Shown here: in pieces, positions 16,872 to 29,773 of the stretch
Layout: every line of letters begins with the position of its first letter
How positions within the stretch are numbered: the first letter of the stretch is position 1
From: JAQSWP01 sp040255215
GTDB taxonomy: Bacteria > Pseudomonadota > Alphaproteobacteria > Reyranellales > JAQSWP01
DNA length: 62,493 nt
NCBI GenBank assembly: GCA_040255215.1
Contig: JBDZUM010000005.1
Span: 1-62,493 of the forward strand
Direction of reading: 5' to 3'
Translations under genes and position numbers: made by a program
The notes under the pieces: generated by a model
What the model was told of the DNA's origin: nothing
Database searches by the model: none
What the model saw: only the letters and a program-made list of their open reading frames with translations

Positions 16872-18944
16872 ATGCGTGCATTGAAGATTCTCGGAATTGT
16901 CGTTGTCGTCCTTGTCGTGATCGTCGGGGGTGCGCTTGCCTGGGTCAGCACGCAGGATTTCAGCAAGTATCAGGGCGTGCTGCGCGATCAGGTGAAGAAG
17001 GCCACCGGGCGCGATCTCGTGATCAACGGCCCGTTCGACGTCAGCATCGGCCTGTCGCCAGCGCTCAAGGTGTCGGACGTCACCTTCCAGAACGCCTCCT
17101 GGGGATCGCGGCCGGAAATGGCCAAGGTCAAGGAACTCGACGTGCAGCTCCAGCTGATCCCGCTGATCATGGGAACGGTGGCGATCGACCGCGTCGTGCT
17201 GAAAGGCGCCGACATCCTGATCGAGACCGGCAAGGACGGCCGGACCAACTACACTTTCGACACGGGTTCGACCGACAAGAAGGCGCCGACGACGCCTTCT
17301 CCGGCCAACGACGACAAGTCGTCGGGCGGAACCGTGCCGACGGTGGACGAGCTGACGATCACCGATTCGGTCGTCACCCTGCGCGACGCCCGGTCGGGAC
17401 AGACGACGACGTTGAAGATCGCCAAGATGGACGCGTCGGGCATCGGTTCGACCGGCGCCACCAAGGTCGATCTCGACGGCACGCTGAACGGTCGCCCGAT
17501 CGCCGCCGAAGCGAGCGTCGAATCTCTGCCGTCCTTCCTCTCGACGGGCAGCGCCACCATCAACCTTGCCGTGAAGTCGGGCAACAGCTCGGTAACCGTC
17601 GCCGGCCCGATCAAGAACAACACCCCGGCCGGTCTGCGCATCAGCGGTCAGGGCGACAACCTGGCCAATCTGCAGCCGCTGATCGGCGCGGCGCTGCCGC
17701 CGCTCGGCCCGTACAGCCTGCAGGGTATCGCGACCGGCACCGGCAAGGATACCTACAAGCTCGACGTTCAGATGCTGAAAGTCGGCACCACCGAGATCAA
17801 GGGCGACATTGCCGTGGCGACCCAGGGCGGCCGGCCGAAGCTGACGGCCAATCTTTCCTCGCCGCGCATCAATGCCAAGGATTTCCACAAGTCCAGCGGC
17901 GAGGCGTCCGCCGGTGCGGGCGATGACAAGGGCGATGGGCGGGTGTTCCCGGCCGACCCGCTGCCTGTCGCCGATCTGCGCCTGGCGGATGCGACGGTCA
18001 ATCTGCGGGCCGGCGAGGTCGTCAACGACCAGGTGCGCATGCAGAACTTCGCCATGGCGCTGTCGCTGGTCAACGGCCGGCTGAACGTCAAGCCGCAGGC
18101 CACCGTTTCCGGCGGCGCCGTCAACATCGACATGACGCTCGACGGCGCGGCGCAGACTCCGGCGCTGGCCTTCGCGCTGAAGGCGAACAACGTCAGCATC
18201 GGCGATCTGATGAAGATGCTGCAGGATTCGGACGTCGTTTCCGGCGGGCCGGCGGACGTCGACATCAACGTGCGCGGCACCGGCAACTCGGTGCGGGCGA
18301 TCATGGCGTCGCTGAACGGTTCGACCAGCGTTTCGGTCGTGGGCGGCAAGCTCAACAACAAGAGCCTGGCGTTCGTCAGCGCCGACGTCATGAAGCTGCT
18401 GGGCGGCGCCGGCAACTCGACCGAAATCAAGTGCATCGTCTCGCGCTTCTCGATCGCCAACGGCGTCGCGACCAGCCAGGCGCTGCAGTTCGATCTCAGC
18501 AACATCTACGGCAGCGGCTTCGGGCGCATCCATCTCGGCACGGAGGTTCTCGATCTCGAGATCGATCCGCAGACGCGCGACACGGCGATCGCCAGCCTGG
18601 CCGTCCCCATCGAGATCAAAGGCACCCTTGCCAATCCCAAGGTGACGCCGGACTTCACCAAGCGCGGCGCCCAGATCCTCAAGGGCGCGCTCGACAAGAA
18701 GGGCAAGGATGGCAAGGACGGCGGCCTGGCCGGCATCGCGGGCAGCCTGCTGGGCGGCAACAAGGGCGGCGGCGATCAGGCCCAATCGGGCGGCGGCGGC
18801 GGCTGCGGCAACGTCGCCGACGCACAGCCTGCGGCGTCGCCGTCTTCCGGGCAGCCCGCCCAGCAGCAGCCGGCGCAGCAACAGCAGCCGCAGGAGCAGA
18901 AGAAGCAGAATCCGGCCGACACCATCAAGCGCCTGTTCCGCTAG
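16872..18944 (+). CDS. AsmA family envelope protein
   Basis: The 690-residue product is an AsmA-like protein, a family anchored in the inner membrane and reaching across the periplasm, implicated in outer-membrane lipid homeostasis. A single N-terminal membrane helix (residues about 5-25) is followed by the AsmA N-terminal block (ATGRDLVINGPFDVSIGLSPALKVSDV) and, around residues 440-600, the AsmA C-terminal domain (LNGRLNVKP..., EIDPQTRDT). The last 70 residues are low-complexity: a glycine run with one cysteine, then a Q/P/A-rich stretch, then DTIKRLFR. An AAAGGAGG ribosome binding site precedes the ATG. It is close to atpF1-assembly gene ATP12, but no functional link is clear. Confidence 0.88.
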   Translation: MRALKILGIVVVVLVVIVGGALAWVSTQDFSKYQGVLRDQVKKATGRDLVINGPFDVSIGLSPALKVSDVTFQNASWGSRPEMAKVKELDVQLQLIPLIMGTVAIDRVVLKGADILIETGKDGRTNYTFDTGSTDKKAPTTPSPANDDKSSGGTVPTVDELTITDSVVTLRDARSGQTTTLKIAKMDASGIGSTGATKVDLDGTLNGRPIAAEASVESLPSFLSTGSATINLAVKSGNSSVTVAGPIKNNTPAGLRISGQGDNLANLQPLIGAALPPLGPYSLQGIATGTGKDTYKLDVQMLKVGTTEIKGDIAVATQGGRPKLTANLSSPRINAKDFHKSSGEASAGAGDDKGDGRVFPADPLPVADLRLADATVNLRAGEVVNDQVRMQNFAMALSLVNGRLNVKPQATVSGGAVNIDMTLDGAAQTPALAFALKANNVSIGDLMKMLQDSDVVSGGPADVDINVRGTGNSVRAIMASLNGSTSVSVVGGKLNNKSLAFVSADVMKLLGGAGNSTEIKCIVSRFSIANGVATSQALQFDLSNIYGSGFGRIHLGTEVLDLEIDPQTRDTAIASLAVPIEIKGTLANPKVTPDFTKRGAQILKGALDKKGKDGKDGGLAGIAGSLLGGNKGGGDQAQSGGGGGCGNVADAQPAASPSSGQPAQQQPAQQQQPQEQKKQNPADTIKRLFR

Positions 18945-19002
18945 TCGCCGAACTCTGCTATCGCCTGCCGGCCGCGGCGGGCAGGCGGCGAGGAGACAGG
19001 TC

Positions 19003-19710
19003 TTGCGTCGATTCTACGGTGCCGTCGATATCGTGCCGGGCGGCGAGGGCTATGCCGTCACCCTCGACGGCAAGCCGATCCGAACCCCGGCCGCCAAGCC
19101 CTTCGCCGTGCCGAGCGAAGCGCTGGCCCGGGCGATCGCCGAGGAATGGGCCGCCGTGCCCGACAAGGGCGAGATCCGCCCGCAGGCCATGCCGATGACC
19201 CGGCTGGCGATGACCGCGCTCGACCGGGCGGCCGAGCAACGAGGCAAGGTCGTCGCCGATATCGCCGCGTATGGCGGGTCCGATCTGCTCTGCTACCGCG
19301 CCGAGGAGCCGGCGGAACTGGTGCGCCGCCAGTCGACCGGCTGGGATCCGTTGCTCGACTGGACCCGAACCAGCCATGGCGTGATCCTGGCGGTCACGGC
19401 CGGCGTGATGCCGGTGGAGCAGGCGCCAGCCGCGCTGTCCGCCCTGCGCGCCATCGTGGAGCCGTGCGACGATTTCCAGCTCTCGGCCCTCTACCAGCTC
19501 GTCGCCGGTTTCGGCTCGCTGGTGCTGGCCCTGGCGGTGCTGCAGGAGCGGCTGACGGGCGAGGCGGCCAGCGATCTGGCGGAAATAGATGCCGCCTGGC
19601 AGGCCGAGCGCTGGGGCGAGGACGCCGAAGCGGCGGCGCAGCGGGCACGGCTGCGGTCCGACATGCTGGCGGCCGCTCGCTTCCTGATGCTATTGCGCGC
19701 AACTGCCTGA
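19003..19710 (+). CDS. ATP12 family chaperone for F1-ATPase assembly
   Basis: ATP12 proteins help assemble the alpha subunit into F1-ATPase; in bacteria they occur in alphaproteobacteria. The 235-residue product has the family features YAVTLDGKPIRTPAAKPFAVPS near residue 17, AIAEEWAAV, MTRLAMTALD and LLCYRAEEP. The start is a TTG at 19003 with AGGAG (18991-18995) seven bases upstream; no ATG suits the conserved N-terminus. It follows the AsmA gene by 58 bases. The family assignment also supports the lineage call for the window. Confidence 0.9.
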   Translation: MRRFYGAVDIVPGGEGYAVTLDGKPIRTPAAKPFAVPSEALARAIAEEWAAVPDKGEIRPQAMPMTRLAMTALDRAAEQRGKVVADIAAYGGSDLLCYRAEEPAELVRRQSTGWDPLLDWTRTSHGVILAVTAGVMPVEQAPAALSALRAIVEPCDDFQLSALYQLVAGFGSLVLALAVLQERLTGEAASDLAEIDAAWQAERWGEDAEAAAQRARLRSDMLAAARFLMLLRATA

Positions 19711-19827
19711 AACGGCACCATTTTTCGCAACGCGAACGGGTTTTGCGGCTGGCACAGCCGTAACGTAAATGCTAGGTCATAGGCGCCGCCCGCCGCTGGT
19801 GCCGGCGGCGACCTTTTCGGGGGCCGA

Positions 19828-21360
<1,533 letters not shown>

Positions 21361-21370
21361 CGGTCCGGCA

Positions 21371-23359
<1,989 letters not shown>

Positions 23360-23369
23360 GCCGGTCGCC

Positions 23370-23654
23370 ATGGCCGAGGTCGCGCTGCGCCTGTCGATCA
23401 CCGGCCGGGTGCAGGGCGTCGGCTATCGCGATTGGGCGATGCGCGAGGCCCGTGCGCTCGGGCTGCGCGGCTGGGTGCGCAACCGGCGCGACGGCTCGGT
23501 CGAGGCGCTGGCCGTCGGTCCCGACGAGGCGGTGCAGCTTTTCGTCCAGTCCTGCCATCGTGGCCCCGGTCCGGCGCGGGTCGATGCCGTCAGGGTCGAA
23601 CCGGCGCAGGGCATCGTCGGGGAGGACGGCTTCAGCCAGAAGCCGACGGTCTGA
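23370..23654 (+). CDS. Acylphosphatase
   Basis: Acylphosphatases hydrolyse carboxyl-phosphate bonds such as acetyl phosphate or 1,3-bisphosphoglycerate. The 94-residue product has the signature ITGRVQGVGYRDW near residues 11-23 with the phosphate-binding arginine, and GWVRNRRDGSVEA with the catalytic asparagine. It starts 10 bases after pccA and is probably cotranscribed. Its TGA abuts the lipB stop codon on the other strand (TGATCA, 23652-23657). Confidence 0.92.
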   Translation: MAEVALRLSITGRVQGVGYRDWAMREARALGLRGWVRNRRDGSVEALAVGPDEAVQLFVQSCHRGPGPARVDAVRVEPAQGIVGEDGFSQKPTV

Positions 23655-24314
23655 TCAGCCGAACACTTCGGCGAAAGTCTCGCGCAGCACCATATCGACT
23701 TCCGGCATCGAGACCACGATGCCCAGCCGGGCCAGCGACGTCACGCCGTGCTGGCTGATGCCGCAGGGCACGATGCCGGCATAGTGGCCGAGATCGGGAT
23801 CGACGTTCAGGGACACGCCGTGGAAGCTGACCCAGTGGCGCACGCGCACGCCCAGCGCGGCGATCTTGGCCTCGCGGCCGCCATCGGCCACCCATACGCC
23901 GACCCGGCCCTCGCGCCGCTCGCCGCGGACGTTGAAGCGGGCGAGGGCGCGGATCAGCCATTCCTCGAGCCCCTGAACGTAGCTGCGGATATCGGCGCCG
24001 CGCCGGCGCAGATCCAGCATGACGTAGCCGACCCTCTGGCCCGGTCCGTGATAGGTGAACTGCCCGCCGCGACCCGTGCGGAACACCGGCAGCCGGTCGG
24101 GATCGATCAGGTCGCTCTGCCGGGCGCTGGTGCCGGCGGTGTAGAGCGGCGGGTGCTCCAGCAGCCAGACCGCTTCCCCCGCCGTGCCGGCCCGGATGGC
24201 GGCGACCCGGGCCTCCATCTCGGCAACGGCCTGGGCGTAGTCGACCGGCGCGTCCGAAACGCGCCATTCCGGGCTTCCGGCGGTCGCCGCGGTGGCGGGC
24301 AGAGCATTGTCCAT
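23655..24314 (-). CDS. lipB: Octanoyltransferase LipB
   Basis: LipB transfers octanoate from acyl carrier protein to lipoyl domains, the first step of lipoate synthesis. The 219-residue product has the substrate loop GRGGQFTYHGPGQ, the catalytic lysine in AKIAALGVRV and the catalytic cysteine in IVPCGI. I chose MDNALP at 24314; an ATG six codons upstream at 24332 is possible. The gene is transcribed toward the acylphosphatase and the two stop codons touch. Confidence 0.94.
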   Translation of the reverse strand: MDNALPATAATAGSPEWRVSDAPVDYAQAVAEMEARVAAIRAGTAGEAVWLLEHPPLYTAGTSARQSDLIDPDRLPVFRTGRGGQFTYHGPGQRVGYVMLDLRRRGADIRSYVQGLEEWLIRALARFNVRGERREGRVGVWVADGGREAKIAALGVRVRHWVSFHGVSLNVDPDLGHYAGIVPCGISQHGVTSLARLGIVVSMPEVDMVLRETFAEVFG

Positions 24315-24502
24315 GCGCCTATTTGGCCCCATTCAGGCGGCCCGGCAAGCGGCGAAAATTAAAGTTGGCGGAAAGGCTTAGCCTTCGCCCGGCGGCGCTT
24401 GCGCCGGTGCCGCCGATTTGCTATCTCCGGCCCACCTCAAGGGAAATCCGCCGCCAGCGGTCCAGCCCTCCCGGTGGGAGGCGGCTCGATGGCGGCGTTT
24501 TG

Positions 24503-24587
24503 GCGGTCGTGGCGGAATTGGTAGACGCGCAGCGTTGAGGTCGCTGTGGGGCAACCCGTGGAAGTTCGAGTCTTCTCGACCGCACCA
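24503..24587 (+). tRNA. tRNA-Leu (anticodon GAG)
   Basis: An 85-base class II tRNA can be folded by eye. The acceptor stem GCGGTCG (24503-24509) pairs with CGACCGC (24577-24583), followed by an A and an encoded CCA. The anticodon stem CAGCG/CGCTG encloses the loop TTGAGGT, which gives anticodon GAG at 24537-24539 and reads CTC and CTT leucine codons. The long variable arm contains GGGGCAACCC, and the T arm has GTTCGAGTC. It sits alone between lipB (divergent) and the malic enzyme gene. Confidence 0.95.
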
Positions 24588-24662
24588 ACATTTCCCGTTT
24601 GATGCCCATCGCGCCAGGGGGCGGCGCAACCGGCCGATTGGCCGCGATACCGCGAGGCTGTC

Positions 24663-26945
24663 ATGGCGGACGAACTCACCGACAGCGCGCTGCGCTATCA
24701 CCGTGTCCCCAAACCCGGGAAGCTCGAAGTCGTCGCCACCAAGCCGATGGCGACCCAGCGCGATCTCGCTTTGGCCTACTCGCCGGGCGTCGCTGCAGCC
24801 AGCCTTGCCATCGCCGCCGATCCGCGCGAGGCCGCCGGCCTGACGGCGCGCGCCAATCTCGTCGCCGTCGTGACCAACGGCACCGCCGTGCTGGGTCTGG
24901 GCGCCATCGGGCCGCTGGCCGCCAAGCCGGTCATGGAAGGCAAGGCGGTGCTGTTCAAGAAATTTGCCGGCATCGACGTCTTCGACATCGAGCTGGCGGA
25001 GAACGACCCCGATCGCCTGGTCGAGGTCATTGCCGCGCTCGAACCGACTTTCGGCGGCATCAATCTCGAGGACATCAAGGCGCCGGAATGCTTCATGGTG
25101 GAGAAGGCGCTGCGCGCCCGCCTGAAGATCCCGGTGTTTCACGACGACCAGCACGGCACCGCCATCATCGTCGGGGCGGCCGTGCTGAACGGTCTGAAGA
25201 TCGTCGGCAAGCGCATCGAGGACGCGAAGCTGGTCTGCTCCGGCGCCGGTGCCGCGGCGCTGTCGTGCCTCGACCTGCTGGTGAAGCTCGGCCTGCGGCG
25301 CGAGAACGTCATGGTCAGCGACATCGTCGGCGTGGTTTACGAAGGCCGCACCGAGCAGATGGACCCATGGAAGGCGCAGTACGCCCGCCCTACGAAGGCA
25401 CGCTCCCTGGGCGAGGTCATCGGCGATGCCGACATCTTCCTTGGTCTCTCGGCCGGCAACGTGCTCAAGCGGGACATGGTGGCGCGCATGGCGCCCAACC
25501 CGCTGGTCCTGGCGCTGGCCAATCCGACGCCGGAAATCCTGCCGGAAGAAGTGCTCGCGGTGCGGCAGGACGCTATCATCGCCACCGGCCGCTCCGACTA
25601 TCCCAACCAGGTCAACAACGTCCTCTGCTTCCCGTTCATATTCCGCGGCGCGCTCGACGTCGGCGCCACGGTCATCAACGACGACATGAAGATCGCCTGC
25701 GTCCATGCGCTGGCGACGCTGGCGCAGGCCGAGTCGTCCGACGTCGCCGCCCTGGCGTATGGCGGCGGGCCGACGACGTTCGGGCGCGACTACATCATTC
25801 CGCGGCCGTTCGACCCGCGTTTGCTGGTCCAATTGGCCCCGGCGGTCGCCCGCGCGGCCATGGACAGCGGCGTCGCCAGCCGCCCGATCGGCGATTTTGC
25901 GGTCTACCGCCAGCAGCTTAGCGAGTTCGTGTTCCGCTCGGGCCTGGCGATGAAGCCGATCTTCGAGAACGCGCGCAAGGCGCCCAGGCGGGTCATCTAC
26001 GCTGAGGGCGAGGACGAGCGCGTGCTGCGCGCCGCCCAGGTGCTGGTGGAGGAGGGCATTGCCCGCCCGATCCTGATCGGCCGGCCCGAGATCGTGCAAC
26101 GCCGCATCGCCCAGCTTGGCCTGCGCCTGAAGCCGGGCAACGACGTTGAGATCGTCAATCCGGCCAGCGCTCCGCGCTATCCCGAATACGTCGCGCTCTA
26201 TCATCTGCTGATGGAGCGCAAGGGCGTGTCGCCCGACCTGGCGCGCACCCTGGTGCGGACCAACTCGACCATCATCGCCGCCCTCGCCGTCCACAAGGGC
26301 GACGCCGACGCGATGATCTGCGGCACGGTGGGGCGCTTTCCGGTCCATCTGCAGGTGGTTGAGGACATCATCGGCCGCCGCGCCGACGTTCATAATCTCT
26401 ACGCCCTGTCGCTGCTGATCATTCCCGGCGGCACGGTGTTTCTGTGCGACACCTACGTCAACGAGAACCCGAGCGCCGCCGACATCTGCGAGATGACGCT
26501 GCTGGCGGCCGAGGAACTGCGGCGTTTCGGCGTCGAACCGAAAGTCGGGCTGCTATCCCATTCCAGCTTCGGCACCAGCCGCAGCGACTCGGCCATCCGC
26601 ATGCGGGAAGCCCTGAAGCTGATCAACGAACGGGCGCCGGCGCTGGAAGTCGACGGCGAAATGCATGCCGACGCTGCGCTGTCGTCGGAAATCCGCGACC
26701 GCATCTTCCCGAATTCGCGCCTGCGCGGCGCGGCCAATCTGCTGGTCATGCCCTCGCTCGACGCGGCCAACATCGCGTTCAATCTGCTGAAACAGGCGGG
26801 CGGCGGGCTCGCCGTCGGTCCGATCCTGCTCGGCGCCGCCAGGGCTTGCCATATCCTCACCCCGTCGGTGACCGCGCGCGGCATCGTCAACATGAGCGCC
26901 GTCGCCGTCGTCGACGCCGGCACCGGGAAGACGGTCGGCGCGTGA
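24663..26945 (+). CDS. maeB: NADP-dependent malic enzyme fused to phosphotransacetylase-like domain
   Basis: MaeB-type malic enzyme oxidatively decarboxylates malate to pyruvate with NADP. The 760-residue product has the malic enzyme part in residues 1-430 (ALAYSPGVA near residue 36, EGKAVLFKKFAGID, FHDDQHGTA, NPTPEILPE) and a phosphate acetyltransferase-like part from about 440 to the end (RVIYAEGEDERVLRAAQVL, LLSHSSFGTS, VDGEMHADAAL). In characterised homologues the second part is regulatory, responding to acetyl-CoA, rather than catalytic. mgtE begins inside its stop codon (GTGA at 26942-26945). Confidence 0.94.
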   Translation: MADELTDSALRYHRVPKPGKLEVVATKPMATQRDLALAYSPGVAAASLAIAADPREAAGLTARANLVAVVTNGTAVLGLGAIGPLAAKPVMEGKAVLFKKFAGIDVFDIELAENDPDRLVEVIAALEPTFGGINLEDIKAPECFMVEKALRARLKIPVFHDDQHGTAIIVGAAVLNGLKIVGKRIEDAKLVCSGAGAAALSCLDLLVKLGLRRENVMVSDIVGVVYEGRTEQMDPWKAQYARPTKARSLGEVIGDADIFLGLSAGNVLKRDMVARMAPNPLVLALANPTPEILPEEVLAVRQDAIIATGRSDYPNQVNNVLCFPFIFRGALDVGATVINDDMKIACVHALATLAQAESSDVAALAYGGGPTTFGRDYIIPRPFDPRLLVQLAPAVARAAMDSGVASRPIGDFAVYRQQLSEFVFRSGLAMKPIFENARKAPRRVIYAEGEDERVLRAAQVLVEEGIARPILIGRPEIVQRRIAQLGLRLKPGNDVEIVNPASAPRYPEYVALYHLLMERKGVSPDLARTLVRTNSTIIAALAVHKGDADAMICGTVGRFPVHLQVVEDIIGRRADVHNLYALSLLIIPGGTVFLCDTYVNENPSAADICEMTLLAAEELRRFGVEPKVGLLSHSSFGTSRSDSAIRMREALKLINERAPALEVDGEMHADAALSSEIRDRIFPNSRLRGAANLLVMPSLDAANIAFNLLKQAGGGLAVGPILLGAARACHILTPSVTARGIVNMSAVAVVDAGTGKTVGA

Positions 26946-28330
26946 GCGATGCGACGGAAAACACCGCGGCCGAAGCACCGGCGAACCTGCGGCCGGTAAC
27001 GCCCGAACTCGTCGAGGCGATCGCCGTCGCCATGCGCGAGGGCCGGCCGCGCGAGGTCCGCGAGCTGGTCGGCCCCCTGTCGCCGCCAGACATGGCCTGG
27101 GTGCTCGAGCAGCTTTCCGAAGAGGAACGCCAGCGGCTTCTCGACCTGGTCAACACCGATCTCGATCCGGAAGTGCTGGTCGAGCTCGACGAATCGGTCC
27201 GCGATTCGGTCATCGAGCATCTCGGCCCCGAAAGCGTCGCTGCGGCTGCCGCCGAACTCGACTCGGACGATGCCGTCGACATCATCGGCGATCTCGACGA
27301 GGCCGACCGCGAGCAGGTGCTTGCCGCCATGCCGGCCGAGGATCGCGCCGAGATCGAACAGGCGCTGGCCTACGACGAGGACACCGCCGGCCGCATGATG
27401 CAGCGCGAGTTGGTCGCGGTGCCGCAGAAATGGAGCGTCGGCGAGGTCATCGACTATCTGCGCGAATCGGCCGAGGAACTGCCCGAGGATTTCTACGACA
27501 TTTTCGTGGTCGACGACGACAACCGGCCGGTCGGCACCGTGGCGCTGGGCGCTCTGGTGCGCACCAAGCGGCCGATCCTCGTGGCCGACATCAAGGATCC
27601 CGATCTGCGCACTCTGCCGGTGACGACGCGGCAGGAGGAGGTCGCCCATATCTTCCGCGACCACAATTTGGTCTCGGCGCCGGTCATCGACGCCGACGGC
27701 AAGCTCGTCGGCGTGATCACGGTCGACGACGTCGTCGACGTGATCGACGAAGAGGCTGAAAAGGACATGCTGGGCCTTGCTGGCGTCAGCGAGGCCGACA
27801 TCTATGCCGACGTCAAGCGCATGGTGCAGGTGCGCCTGCCGTGGCTGGTGCTCAATCTCATTACGGCGATCGTCGCCTCGACCGTCATTGCGCTGTTCGA
27901 GGACGAGATCCGCATCATCGTCGCTCTGGCCGTTCTGGCGCCCATAGTCGCCTCGATGGGCGGCAATGCCGGCACGCAGACCCTGGCGGTGGCGGTGCGA
28001 GCGCTGGCGACGCAGGAACTGACGACGCGCAATGCCGCCCGCTTCATCGGCAAGGAAACCGTCGTCGGCAGCCTCAACGGGCTGGCGCTGGCGCTGGTGG
28101 TCGGTGCGGTGGCGTGGGGATGGTTCGGCGAGTGGCGGATCGGGGCCATCATCGGCGCGGCCACCATCGCCAATCTGGTGGCGGCCTGCCTGGCCGGAAC
28201 GTTGATACCGCTGACCTTGAACCGGCTGAACGTCGATCCGGCCGTGTCGTCCGGCGTTTTCGTGACGACGGTGACCGACGTCGTCGGCTTCTTCGCCTTT
28301 CTCGGTCTGGCGGCGTTCTTCCTCTTCTAG
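26942..28330 (+). CDS. mgtE: Magnesium transporter MgtE
   Basis: MgtE is a dimeric, magnesium-gated channel of the inner membrane. The 462-residue product starts at GTG 26942, overlapping the maeB stop by four bases. It has the N-terminal helical domain rich in acidic residues (residues about 20-140), a pair of CBS domains (about 150-265, with the acidic connecting segment EEAEKDMLGLAGVSE), and five membrane helices (about 290-462) with VASMGGNAGTQTLAV, the pore signature. Its stop codon TAG shares CTAG with the stop of the LysR gene on the other strand. Confidence 0.93.
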   Translation: MSDATENTAAEAPANLRPVTPELVEAIAVAMREGRPREVRELVGPLSPPDMAWVLEQLSEEERQRLLDLVNTDLDPEVLVELDESVRDSVIEHLGPESVAAAAAELDSDDAVDIIGDLDEADREQVLAAMPAEDRAEIEQALAYDEDTAGRMMQRELVAVPQKWSVGEVIDYLRESAEELPEDFYDIFVVDDDNRPVGTVALGALVRTKRPILVADIKDPDLRTLPVTTRQEEVAHIFRDHNLVSAPVIDADGKLVGVITVDDVVDVIDEEAEKDMLGLAGVSEADIYADVKRMVQVRLPWLVLNLITAIVASTVIALFEDEIRIIVALAVLAPIVASMGGNAGTQTLAVAVRALATQELTTRNAARFIGKETVVGSLNGLALALVVGAVAWGWFGEWRIGAIIGAATIANLVAACLAGTLIPLTLNRLNVDPAVSSGVFVTTVTDVVGFFAFLGLAAFFLF

Positions 28331-29229
28331 TGGGCAAAGCCGAGGCGGCTGTCGCGCCCGCTTGCCCTCCAGCGCAGACCCTGCGCTGCCTCGCGGGCCG
28401 CATCGATCGCATCCGACGGCAGACCGGGACGCCAGGCCAGAACCAGTCGACGGGATAGCGGCAGCTCGTCTACTGCCAGCAGCGCCATGCCAGGGCGTGC
28501 CAGCGATTCGGGCAGGAAGGCCGCGCCCAGCCCGGCAACCACCATGTCGGCTACGGTCTCCTCGCACGGGCTGCGTAGCAACAGGCGCGGGCGAACCCCG
28601 TGCTCGGCGAAGATGCGGCGGGCCGCATCCGCCACCTCGCAGCGCTGGCGCACGAGGAACGCCAGATCGGCCAGATCGGCAGCGCTGCAGCGCTCTCTTG
28701 TGGCCAGCACATGCGTGACGGCGATCGCCAATCGATAGGGTTCGCGCAACAGCGCATGGTTGGGGAGATCGCCGGTCGCGTCGTCAGACAGAGTCACCGC
28801 AATATCGAGTTTGCCCTGGCGCAATCGTCCGGCAAGCCCGGCTACCCCGCCTTCGGTGATCTCCAAATCGGCCGGCCCGTAAAGTCCAACCAGTCGCCGT
28901 GCCATCTCGCTGCCGATGCTACGGGGCAGGGAGGGGATCAGCCCCAGCCGCAGGCGGCGCGACGGCATGGCCGCGGCGAAGTCCCGCTGCGCCTGGCGCC
29001 ATTCGCCCATCATCGTCTGTGCCCGGCCGACGAAGCGCTGGCCGGCCGGGGTCAGGCTGGCCCGCCGCCTGTCGCGCTCGAACAGGCGCACCCCGAGCTG
29101 TGCCTCCAGCCGGGCGATGGCCATGGAAAGCGTCGGCTGAGTGACGTTCAGGCGTTCGGCGGCGCGCGTGAAGCTGCCGATCTCGGCCAGGGCCAGAAAG
29201 TAGCGCAATCCGGAGAGGTTCATCATCAT
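28327..29229 (-). CDS. LysR-type transcriptional regulator
   Basis: This is a 300-residue LysR family regulator. The winged helix-turn-helix occupies residues 5-64 (LRYFLALAEIGSFTRAAERLNVTQPTLSM), followed by the effector-binding domain with LRLGLIPSLP and the usual C-terminal half. Three ATG codons in a row (29221-29229) leave the exact start open, and no strong ribosome binding site is visible. It diverges from the thioesterase and isovaleryl-CoA dehydrogenase genes, the usual LysR geometry, so it probably controls them. The effector is unknown; a branched-chain or acyl-CoA metabolite is an inference. Confidence 0.9.
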   Translation of the reverse strand: MMMNLSGLRYFLALAEIGSFTRAAERLNVTQPTLSMAIARLEAQLGVRLFERDRRRASLTPAGQRFVGRAQTMMGEWRQAQRDFAAAMPSRRLRLGLIPSLPRSIGSEMARRLVGLYGPADLEITEGGVAGLAGRLRQGKLDIAVTLSDDATGDLPNHALLREPYRLAIAVTHVLATRERCSAADLADLAFLVRQRCEVADAARRIFAEHGVRPRLLLRSPCEETVADMVVAGLGAAFLPESLARPGMALLAVDELPLSRRLVLAWRPGLPSDAIDAAREAAQGLRWRASGRDSRLGFAH

Positions 29230-29242
29230 AGCTAAAAGCTAT
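29228..29242. promoter_or_regulatory. Inverted repeat in the LysR-thioesterase divergent region
   Basis: ATAGCT-AAA-AGCTAT is a perfect inverted repeat that starts inside the first start codon of the LysR gene. It lies in an unusually AT-rich stretch (29228-29273). LysR proteins commonly bind dyads of this kind between themselves and a divergent target, so autoregulation is plausible. Confidence 0.45.
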
Positions 29243-29319
29243 TTAAAACATAAAAACAATAGATTTTACCGAATGAATGGCTGGAGCCATTGTGGCCGCA
29301 CCGATCGAGGGAGGTATCC

Positions 29320-29769
29320 ATGGACGGGCTTGTGGCCAACGATCCGCTCTATGCCGAGCGCGTGCGCGACAGTTTCCAGCGCCAGAACGCCATGCGTTTC
29401 ATCGGCGCCTCGCTGGTCCGGGTCGAGCCGGGCTACGCGGAGATCGAGCTGCCGTATCGCGACGAGCTCACCCAGCAGCACAAATTCTTCCATGGCGGGA
29501 TCACCACGATGATCGCCGATTCCGCTGGTGGCTACGCCGCCTATTCGCTGTTTCCCGCGGATGCCTCGGTGCTCACCGTGGAATTCAAGATGAGCCTGCT
29601 GGCGCCGGCTGCTGGCGAGAAACTGGTCGCTTCGGCGCGGGTGGTGAAGCCGGGCCGAACCCTCACTCTATGCGATGTCGAAGTGCATGCGATCGACGGC
29701 GAGAAGCGGACCCTCGTCCTGAAGGGCCTGGAGACGCTGATCTGCCTGCACGGCAAGGCAGACAGGTGA
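29320..29769 (+). CDS. PaaI-type hotdog-fold thioesterase
   Basis: The product is a 149-residue hotdog-fold protein of the PaaI/4HBT superfamily, which hydrolyses acyl-CoA thioesters. The motif HGGITTMIADSAGGYAAYS near residues 57-75 contains the His-Gly-Gly and the acidic residue that orient the thioester. ATG 29320 is preceded by GAGGGAGG. It is the first gene of an operon with a second thioesterase 4 bases downstream and isovaleryl-CoA dehydrogenase. The substrate is unknown; a CoA thioester of branched-chain catabolism would fit the neighbours. Confidence 0.85.
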   Translation: MDGLVANDPLYAERVRDSFQRQNAMRFIGASLVRVEPGYAEIELPYRDELTQQHKFFHGGITTMIADSAGGYAAYSLFPADASVLTVEFKMSLLAPAAGEKLVASARVVKPGRTLTLCDVEVHAIDGEKRTLVLKGLETLICLHGKADR

Positions 29770-29773
29770 CGCC

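Noticed and set aside
24503..24587. tRNA-Leu as an attachment site for an integrated element.
   Set aside because: No integrase and no repeated copy of the tRNA 3' end was seen; neighbours are core genes.
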